A stretch of 6,652 bases of DNA from an uncultured Clostridia bacterium. Lineage in GTDB: Bacteria; Bacillota; Clostridia; Christensenellales; DTU072. The position numbers and the translations under genes are program-made. Under the pieces are notes generated by a model that saw only the letters and a list, made by a program, of their open reading frames with translations, was not told the DNA's origin and did no database searches. This document shows positions 6,356 to 6,652 of this stretch, one piece after another. The stretch covers positions 1 to 6,652 of the forward strand of contig CALVOD010000074.1 in assembly GCA_944350065.1 (NCBI GenBank). The letters are read 5' to 3'. Each line of letters begins with the position of its first letter. Positions within the stretch are counted from its first letter, which is position 1.

Positions 6356-6372
6356 AGCTCTATGATATGAGC

Positions 6373-6386
6373 GGAAAGCGCTTTTA
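6373..6386 (-). promoter_or_regulatory. cre-like / LacI-family operator candidate at the DUF6512 promoter
   Basis: A perfect 10-bp palindrome AAAGCGCTTT (6375-6384) with central CG. The 14-base context GGAAAGCGCTTTTA differs from the ideal cre TGAAAGCGCTTTCA at the first and thirteenth positions. It overlaps the predicted -10 box and start of transcription, where a bound repressor would block initiation. Recognition by CcpA or another LacI-family regulator is inferred. Confidence 0.4.
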
Positions 6387-6411
6387 TACGCGGCGAACCG
6401 CTTTGTTTTAA
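6383..6411 (-). promoter_or_regulatory. Candidate promoter of the DUF6512-like gene
   Basis: On the - strand TTAAAA (complement of 6406-6411) and TATAAA (complement of 6383-6388) are 17 bases apart; start of transcription would be near 6376, about 20 bases before the ATG. The -35 is weak, but the AT-rich repeats directly upstream could act as an UP element. The spacer contains a GCGG-TTCG-CCGC stem-loop. Confidence 0.45.
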
Positions 6412-6461
6412 AATAAATTTTCCAAATAAATTCCGTAATAAAATTTCAAAATAAAATTTTC
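6412..6461. repeat. Four imperfect AT-rich repeats, 12-13 base period
   Basis: AATAAATTTTCC (6412), AATAAATTCC (6425), AATAAAATTTC (6437) and AATAAAATTTTC (6450) follow each other at steps of 13, 12 and 13 bases. They lie directly upstream of the candidate promoter of the DUF6512-like gene, in a block far richer in A and T than the surrounding sequence. They could be a multi-site operator, an UP element or a curved segment. Confidence 0.6.
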
Positions 6462-6474
6462 TATCGCGGTCGTT

Positions 6475-6502
6475 AAAAAAACGGCGCCCGTTACGGGCGC
6501 CG
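6475..6502 (-). terminator. Strong intrinsic terminator of the right-edge gene
   Basis: CGGCGCCCG (6482-6490) and CGGGCGCCG (6494-6502) form a perfect 9-bp GC stem with loop TTA; on the - strand it is followed by seven T (complement of 6475-6481). It begins 28 bases after the stop codon of the gene at the right edge and separates that gene from the DUF6512-like gene. Confidence 0.92.
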
Positions 6503-6529
6503 CCAAAGATTCGGAAAACTTTTACGTTC

Positions 6530-6652
6530 CTACATATCTTCGTCCTCGGGATTGAAATCGGGATCGTCTATCGCGTTGAGTATATTGGCGATAATGGCGT
6601 CCTCGCGTTCCTTGCTGGACATCTCCCGATAGAGCTTGCGCTTCCTGGGTTT
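6530..6652 (-). CDS. Unrecognised protein, C-terminal 40 residues, truncated by window edge
   Basis: On the - strand an open frame enters from the right edge and ends at TAG (complement of 6530-6532). The visible residues begin KPRKRKLYREMSSKERE and end in an acidic tail, DDPDFNPEDEDM. A basic stretch followed by a short amphipathic helix (EDAIIANILNAI) and an acidic end is all that can be seen; I do not recognise a family. The frame is supported by coding-like codon use and by the strong terminator 28 bases beyond the stop. An internal ATG (11th visible codon) is a less likely start for a 30-residue peptide, as it has no clear ribosome binding site. Confidence 0.6.
   Translation of the reverse strand, partial: KPRKRKLYREMSSKEREDAIIANILNAIDDPDFNPEDEDM

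Noticed and set aside
5936..6370. 144-residue + strand open frame over the DUF6512-like gene
   Set aside because: Its Arg-rich translation lacks any family signal, whereas the - strand frame gives a coherent multi-pass membrane protein with the WEHLK motif.
6390..6409. GCGG-CGAA-CCGC followed by TTTGTTTT as a + strand terminator
   Set aside because: Only a 4-bp stem and no + strand gene directly upstream; the sequence is better explained as the spacer and -35 part of the DUF6512 promoter, though it might catch read-through from the phosphate transporter gene.

Overview
The window looks like chromosomal DNA from a bacterium of the phylum Bacillota, probably an uncultured gut-type Clostridia lineage. 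This is inferred from the protein set (a DUF6512-type membrane protein, DUF1893, a YegP-like protein, a Na/Pi-cotransporter fused to PhoU, a ChbG-type deacetylase), AGGAG-type ribosome binding sites, sigma-A-type promoters and U-tract terminators. Codon use looks uniform (many GCG, ATA and CGC codons), and I see no integrase, transposase, tRNA, rRNA or CRISPR. I cannot place it to genus.

Layout. At the left, on the + strand, is the 3' part of a sugar-cation symporter of the MFS/GPH type (1-894, 5' end outside the window). It overlaps by 17 bases a ChbG/YdjC-like carbohydrate deacetylase (878-1729). This unit ends at a strong hairpin (1751-1776) that can work in both directions. Facing it on the - strand is a two-gene unit: a tandem YegP/DUF1508 protein (2271-2687) overlapping a DUF1893 protein (1837-2274) through a shared ATGA. 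Upstream of that pair on the same strand is a lipoprotein-anchored GH5 glycoside hydrolase (2757-3968) with a near-consensus promoter at 4031-4059. A back-to-back promoter at 4093-4122 drives, on the + strand, a Na/Pi-cotransporter-PhoU protein (4174-5859). That gene runs tail-to-tail into a DUF6512-like membrane protein on the - strand (5828-6355): the coding regions overlap by 32 bases, and the likely terminator of the phosphate transporter lies inside the opposing gene. An AT-rich block with four short repeats (6412-6461) and a LacI/CcpA-like palindrome sit at the promoter of the DUF6512 gene. At the right edge is the last 40 codons of an unrecognised - strand gene, followed by a strong terminator.

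How the parts may work together. The symporter and deacetylase plausibly import and deacetylate an N-acetylated oligosaccharide, and the surface GH5 enzyme releases beta-glucan fragments outside the cell, so half of the window concerns scavenging of carbohydrates. The transporter-PhoU protein handles phosphate. The YegP and DUF1893 proteins are small cytosolic proteins with no established pathway. I do not see a defence system, mobile element or clearly new multi-gene machine. The unusual points are the interleaved convergent ends at 5828-5916, the repeat/palindrome control region at 6373-6461, and the coupled YegP-DUF1893 pair.
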